The translations under genes and the position numbers were made by a program. This document shows, piece after piece, positions 6,858 to 9,651 of a stretch of 9,651 nt of DNA. The stretch lies in the NCBI GenBank assembly GCA_036389455.1, contig DASVPW010000138.1, positions 1-9,651 on the forward strand, written 5' to 3'. The notes beneath the pieces are model-generated. The model was not told the DNA's origin. It did no database searches and saw nothing but the letters and a program-made list of their open reading frames with translations. This DNA is from JAJKJG01 sp036389455 (GTDB taxonomy: Bacteria; Pseudomonadota; Alphaproteobacteria; Rhizobiales; Beijerinckiaceae). Position 1 is the first letter of the stretch, and the number at the start of each line of letters is the position of its first letter.

Positions 6858-6951
6858 GGGAGGCTGGACGAAGACCCGCTCGGTCTCGTTAGGGCTGCTT
6901 CCTTCCGGACCTGACCCGGTTGGCGAGTGAAACGTCCCCCGCCAACCTCCC
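6858..6951 (-). ncRNA. ffs: Signal recognition particle RNA (small 4.5S type)
   Basis: This RNA pairs with Ffh to target membrane and secreted proteins to the translocon. On the minus strand it carries the almost invariant domain IV core GGTCAGGTCCGGAAGGAAGC with AGCC after it (whole core at 6916-6893), which includes the GGAA tetraloop and the Ffh-binding internal loops. The ends pair: GGGAGGTTGG (6951-6942) with CCAGCCTCCC (6867-6858), with one G-U pair. About 94 nucleotides is normal for the short Gram-negative form without an Alu domain. The exact ends are uncertain by a few bases. A promoter with 17-base spacing sits immediately upstream, and dnaX lies downstream on the same strand, a frequent arrangement. 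Confidence 0.95.
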
Positions 6952-6957
6952 GCCCGC

Positions 6958-6986
6958 TATATGGGCCGGTCGCAGAGGGAAGGCAA
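6958..6986 (-). promoter_or_regulatory. Sigma-70-type promoter of ffs
   Basis: Read on the minus strand, TTGCCT (6986-6981) is followed after exactly 17 bases by CATATA (6963-6958). Six bases later the predicted SRP RNA 5' end begins, which fits the normal -10 to start distance. The -35 lies in a small dyad GGCAA-GCT-TTGCC (6982-6994), whose other half gives a TTGCC facing the divergent gene at 7071. Confidence 0.6.
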
Positions 6987-7070
6987 GCTTTGCCGGAAGC
7001 GGAGTCATCCCTGTAGTTTTCCTCGTCTTCGGAATCGGATATGCTGGTCCTGTCAGTCAAGGAAATTCCC

Positions 7071-7574
7071 ATGGACTGGAGCAAGGCGGCGCAAATTGCT
7101 ACAACCGCGCAAGCGGTCTTTGTAATTCCCGCTCTATTCATTGCGGGGCTACAATATTTCCTTCAATCTCAAAGCGAACAAGACCGCAAGAGAGAGGCAG
7201 TCATTAATGTGATGAAAAGTGTTATTCATCCTCAACATATAGATGAAGCATTTGGTCAATTGTTCAATCCTGCAAAATCTGAAGTACTTAAGATGAATAA
7301 TAGAGAATTCGATGATAAAATTAATAGTCTTTCTAATTATTTTTGGGTTGCCGCGGCATGTGCAAGTTGGGATCTATGTGATAAGAAACTAATTCTTGAA
7401 AAAATGTGCTATGACTTTTTGAGCTTTAGGTATGCATATCAGAAAACGCATTCCGACCCGGCGTATAATTTCGATGATACACACTATGCTGTTTTTAGGG
7501 AGTGCCCAGATTCTCACCACTTCAAAGGCTTCGATAATCCGCCCACTCCGCCCAGCGGAAGAGCGCCTGGTTAA
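7071..7574 (+). CDS. AT-rich orphan, small predicted membrane protein of unknown function
   Basis: I do not recognise this 167-residue protein. Near its N-terminus a hydrophobic segment (about residues 8-29, from IATTAQAVFVIPALFIAGLQ) is followed by a charged, mostly helical region, so it is probably a single-pass inner-membrane protein with a cytoplasmic body. The segment SLSNYFWVAAACASWDLC near residue 90 loosely recalls DUF4760-like small membrane proteins; this is weak inference. The start at 7071 is preferred over the in-frame ATG at 7041 because AAGGAA lies six bases before it. Base composition is strikingly different: many A/T-ending codons (AAT, ATT, AAA, GAT) against neighbours that use G/C almost exclusively, which points to horizontal transfer. 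The last ~15 residues (PPTPPSGRAPG) return to GC-rich coding, as if the reading frame runs out into host DNA. The stop overlaps that of the convergent response regulator gene. Confidence 0.75.
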   Translation: MDWSKAAQIATTAQAVFVIPALFIAGLQYFLQSQSEQDRKREAVINVMKSVIHPQHIDEAFGQLFNPAKSEVLKMNNREFDDKINSLSNYFWVAAACASWDLCDKKLILEKMCYDFLSFRYAYQKTHSDPAYNFDDTHYAVFRECPDSHHFKGFDNPPTPPSGRAPG

Positions 7575-8455
7575 GCCGCGCTGCGGACGACCGCGGCCGG
7601 CTGGATCGCGGTGGCCGCGAGCGGCGTGCGGCGCAGCTGCGCGTTGAGGCGGTAGGGCCGCCAGAGCTTGAGCACGTCGTGCAGCGCGCTCTCGAGGCCG
7701 GCGCCGTCGAAGGGCTTGAGGATGAGGCCCGCGAGGTCGAACCGGGAGAGCGCCGAGCGCGAGGTCTTCATGTCGGGCCCGACGATGAGGACGACCTTCG
7801 ACTGGGGCGCGTCGCGGGCGACCCGGCAGGCGGCCTCGGCCCCCATGCCGTCGTCGACGCCGGCGTCGACGAGGACGATGTCGAAGGGGTTCGTGGCGAC
7901 GGCGCGCAGGGCGTTCGCGCCGGTGTCGGTCTCGTCGACCAGGAAGTTGAAGCGCATCCGCTCGAGCATGTCCCGCACGAGCTTGCGGCCGGTGCGCGAG
8001 CGGTCGACGATGAGCACGGTCGAGCGCCGGTTGAGGTGGCCGTAGACCTTGATGAGGTTCTCGACGTGGCTCTCGTTGAAGGGTTTCAGCATCACCTCGT
8101 AGGCGTTGATGAGGGTCGCGATCTCGGACCACTTCGGGACGAGGCGGTCGGAGACCAGCACGAACATGCTCTTGTGGCCGGAGGTCGAGGACCAGTTCTG
8201 GACCTCGCGCCCGTCGAAGCCCGGCAGGCGGCGGTCGATGAATCCGATGTCGATGTTGCGCTCGCGCAGGATGCGCTCGGCGACGGCGCCGTTCGGGGCC
8301 TCCAGCACCTCGACGCCCGGCGCGATGCGGCGCAGCATGGCCGAGACCGAGAAGCGGTCGCCTTCGGCGCCGTCGGCGACGAGCACGCGCAGCCCGCTCG
8401 GGAGGGCTGACGCCTCCTGAGAAGGAGCGGCCTCGGGGGCAACCTCTTCCGACAT
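7571..8455 (-). CDS. Tandem-receiver response regulator without output domain
   Basis: A 294-residue cytoplasmic signalling protein with two CheY-like receiver domains and no DNA-binding or enzymatic module. Domain 1 (about 22-140) has D28, phosphoacceptor D74 in IGFIDRRLPG, the switch Ser S102 in FVLVSD, and K124 in LKPF. Domain 2 (about 144-265) has D151 in LIVDRS, D197 in FDIVLVD and K247 in LKPFD, but V225/G226 stand where Thr/Ser is usual. Only one acidic residue of the usual acidic pair is visible in each domain. The start at 8455 (MSEEVAPEA) was chosen because the upstream extension reads as non-coding and AAGAG precedes this ATG. The gene is divergent from a PilZ gene, so a joint role in c-di-GMP or phosphorelay signalling is conceivable but unproven. 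It could be a phosphate sink or an adaptor; no histidine kinase is nearby. Confidence 0.85.
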   Translation of the reverse strand: MSEEVAPEAAPSQEASALPSGLRVLVADGAEGDRFSVSAMLRRIAPGVEVLEAPNGAVAERILRERNIDIGFIDRRLPGFDGREVQNWSSTSGHKSMFVLVSDRLVPKWSEIATLINAYEVMLKPFNESHVENLIKVYGHLNRRSTVLIVDRSRTGRKLVRDMLERMRFNFLVDETDTGANALRAVATNPFDIVLVDAGVDDGMGAEAACRVARDAPQSKVVLIVGPDMKTSRSALSRFDLAGLILKPFDGAGLESALHDVLKLWRPYRLNAQLRRTPLAATAIQPAAVVRSAA

Positions 8456-8602
8456 TCGCTCTTTTAATGCTGTTCGTCCCGCCCGGCAGGATGAGGGGAA
8501 AGCCCTGAAAATTGTCTTTACGCGGCTTGACGGGCTGGGCGGCTTGCACACCCGATCTTTAGGTTTGCGTGGTTTTATGGCCGATCAGTCGAGGGCAAAG
8601 CC

Positions 8603-8905
8603 ATGCAGGACGCGCGCAAGGAGGGCCGGCAGACGACGGCTTGGCCGGGGCGGATCGCCTACGACCGGGGGGCGCAGCTGCGCGAATGCGTCGTCCGCGA
8701 CGTCTCGAGGAACGGCGCCCGCCTGACGATCGCCGACCCGCGCACCGTCCCAGGCGAGTTCGAGCTCCTGATCCTCACGACCGGCGAGATCTTCCAGGCC
8801 GTCGCCAAGTGGCGCCGTGGACGCGAGATCGGCGTCTACTTCGTCGAGAAGGACGATTTTTTGACGTGGAGCACGGGGAGCGGGCCCGCGCCGACGGCGG
8901 CCTAA
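8603..8905 (+). CDS. Small single-domain PilZ protein
   Basis: A 100-residue stand-alone PilZ domain, the common receptor for cyclic di-GMP. The N-terminal arginine motif is present as R5-K-E-G-R9 (RxxxR), and the second motif as D33-V-S35-R-N-G38 (DxSxxG). The strands FELLILTTG and EIGVYFVE complete the expected small beta barrel. Ligand binding is therefore plausible. The start has GAGG eight bases before the ATG, and the preceding base composition agrees with it. The gene is divergent from the tandem-receiver regulator and followed, after a hairpin, by a HIT-family gene. Small PilZ proteins of this type are numerous in alphaproteobacteria, and the output of this one (motility, polysaccharide or cell cycle) cannot be told from sequence. 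Confidence 0.85.
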   Translation: MQDARKEGRQTTAWPGRIAYDRGAQLRECVVRDVSRNGARLTIADPRTVPGEFELLILTTGEIFQAVAKWRRGREIGVYFVEKDDFLTWSTGSGPAPTAA

Positions 8906-8907
8906 TC

Positions 8908-8935
8908 CTCCTCTCCCGCAAGCGGGGGAGAGGAG
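8908..8935. repeat. Single-hairpin copy of the palindromic repeat, possible terminator of the PilZ gene
   Basis: CTCCTCTCCCGC (8908-8919) pairs with GCGGGGGAGAGGAG (8922-8935), leaving a two-base bulge. It starts two bases after the PilZ stop. The core CTCTCCCGCAAGCGGG is the same as the last hairpin of the full repeat at 4511-4534, so this looks like a solo or decayed copy. The following bases TTAGCGCG are not a T tract, so termination is uncertain, but a stable 3' end structure is likely. Confidence 0.7.
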
Positions 8936-8971
8936 TTAGCGCGGGCGGAAAAACTCGTCTAAAGCTCGGCT

Positions 8972-9406
8972 ATGCGGCCGGCCTTTACCCATTCCTCCGA
9001 ATTTTCCCTCGACCCGCGCCTCGAAGCCGACACCCGGCCGGTCGGGGATCTCGCGCTCTCGTCCGTGCTGCTCCTCGATGATGCGCGCTTTCCCTGGCTC
9101 GTGCTGGTGCCGCGCCGCGCGGGCGTCTCGGAGCTCACGGACCTGTCCGAGGACGACGCCGCGGCGCTGATCGGCGAGATCCGCCTCGCGGTCGCCGTCA
9201 TGCAGGACCTCGCGCGGCCCGACAAGGTCAACGTCGGGGCGCTCGGGAACGTGGTGGCGCAGCTCCACGTCCACGTCGTCGGACGCTTCCGCTCGGATCC
9301 CGCCTGGCCCGGGCCGGTGTGGGGCCACGGCGCGCGCCTGCCCTATCCGGACCATGCGGCCGCGGCGCTCGTCGAGCGCGCCGCCGCGCTCTTCGCCGCA
9401 GCCTGA
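8972..9406 (+). CDS. HIT domain nucleotide hydrolase/transferase
   Basis: A 144-residue histidine-triad protein, probably acting on nucleoside phosphate or adenylated compounds such as dinucleoside polyphosphates; the substrate is unknown. The motif reads Q97-L-H99-V-H101-V-V: the first His of the usual HxHxH triad is Gln, while H99, at the catalytic middle position, and H101 remain. The block PWLVLVPRRAGVSELTDLS (41-59) and VNVGALGNVVAQLHVHVVGR (86-105) are typical of the family, and the tail DPAWPGPVWG matches alphaproteobacterial HIT proteins known to me. The ribosome binding site is weak. The gene follows the PilZ gene after a hairpin and precedes nudC by 11 bases, so HIT and nudC are probably co-transcribed, pairing two nucleotide-cleaving enzymes. 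Confidence 0.9.
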   Translation: MRPAFTHSSEFSLDPRLEADTRPVGDLALSSVLLLDDARFPWLVLVPRRAGVSELTDLSEDDAAALIGEIRLAVAVMQDLARPDKVNVGALGNVVAQLHVHVVGRFRSDPAWPGPVWGHGARLPYPDHAAAALVERAAALFAAA

Positions 9407-9417
9407 ACGAGGAGCTT

Positions 9418-9651
9418 ATGTCCGGCATCCGCGCGAGCCTCGGCTTCATCCGCAACCCCCTCGACCGGCACAGCGCCGAGCGCGACGGCGCCGTCGCCCA
9501 GCACATTGCCAACCCCGAGGCCGTCACCATTGCGATCGCCGGCGAGATCCCGATCCTGCGCCGTACCGGCGAGGCAATGACGAGCCTCCTGGCCCTTTCC
9601 GACCTCGACCGCGCCGGCGCCCGTCACGAGCAGGCCTTCTTGGGCACCCTC
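9418..9651 (+). CDS. nudC: NADH pyrophosphatase NudC, N-terminal part (runs off window)
   Basis: The first 78 codons of a Nudix hydrolase that cleaves NAD(H) into NMN(H) and AMP and may remove NAD caps from RNA. The Nudix box itself lies beyond the window, so the call rests on the N-terminal domain: LGFIRNPLDR (8-17), the following charged segment SAERDGAVAQ, and DLDRAGARHEQAFLGTL near the edge, the pattern I know from alphaproteobacterial NudC proteins. GAGGAG sits three bases before the ATG, a strong though short-spaced ribosome binding site, and the start is 11 bases after the HIT gene. It could be another protein with the same N-terminal domain, but the neighbourhood with a HIT gene fits NudC. 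Confidence 0.72.
   Translation, partial: MSGIRASLGFIRNPLDRHSAERDGAVAQHIANPEAVTIAIAGEIPILRRTGEAMTSLLALSDLDRAGARHEQAFLGTL

Noticed and set aside
5171..7141. A 656-codon minus-strand frame crossing dnaX and the SRP RNA gene
   Set aside because: It is a frame shadow of dnaX that also passes through ffs and into the AT-rich gene; the product is Arg-rich and unlike any protein I know.
6858..7574. ffs as an attachment site for an integrated island
   Set aside because: The foreign-looking gene lies on the promoter side of ffs, there is no integrase, and I found no direct repeat at the edges.
8456..8602. Promoters in the gap between the divergent regulator and PilZ genes
   Set aside because: TTGACG (near 8527) and TTGCAC (near 8543) exist, but neither has a good -10 at suitable distance, so no call was made.
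1..9651. CRISPR array, tRNA, rRNA or transposase genes
   Set aside because: No regularly spaced repeats, no cloverleaf or rRNA-like stretch and no transposase motif were seen; the repeats present are isolated palindromic elements.

Overview
The window looks like a chromosomal segment of a GC-rich alphaproteobacterium, most likely of the order Hyphomicrobiales (Rhizobiales). The support is very high GC and G/C-ending codons, a small SRP RNA followed by dnaX-ybaB-recR, a CycM-type membrane-anchored cytochrome c, two tandem YejA-like binding proteins, and interspersed CTCTCCCGC/GCGGGAGAG palindromic repeats. Genus cannot be fixed from the sequence alone; a Methylobacteriaceae-like organism is a guess.

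Left and centre (1-6951) are read entirely on the minus strand. In transcription order they are: the SRP RNA gene ffs with a good promoter; dnaX (DNA polymerase III tau); ybaB (nucleoid-associated protein); recR (recombination mediator); a CycM-like cytochrome c; and two extracellular solute-binding proteins of the oligopeptide/YejA type. The second binding protein overlaps the first by ATGA and runs off the left edge. The family context predicts YejB/YejE/YejF transporter genes beyond that edge.

The right part is mixed. An AT-rich orphan gene (7071-7574, +) encodes a small predicted membrane protein and stands out sharply from its GC-rich surroundings, so it was probably acquired by transfer. 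It converges on a tandem-receiver response regulator (7571-8455, -), and the two genes share a TTAA stop palindrome. Divergent from the regulator is a small PilZ protein (8603-8905, +), followed by a HIT-family protein and the start of an NADH pyrophosphatase (nudC), which form a short operon of nucleotide hydrolases.

Three palindromic repeat copies are present: a full copy inside the N-terminal coding region of the partial binding protein, a full copy between ybaB and recR that touches the recR ribosome binding site, and a single-hairpin copy after the PilZ gene. The first two share one architecture and show a compensatory base-pair change. I see no CRISPR array, tRNA, rRNA, transposase or clear defence system. 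The most unusual items are the in-frame repeat and the AT-rich orphan; the rest is largely ordinary core genome.
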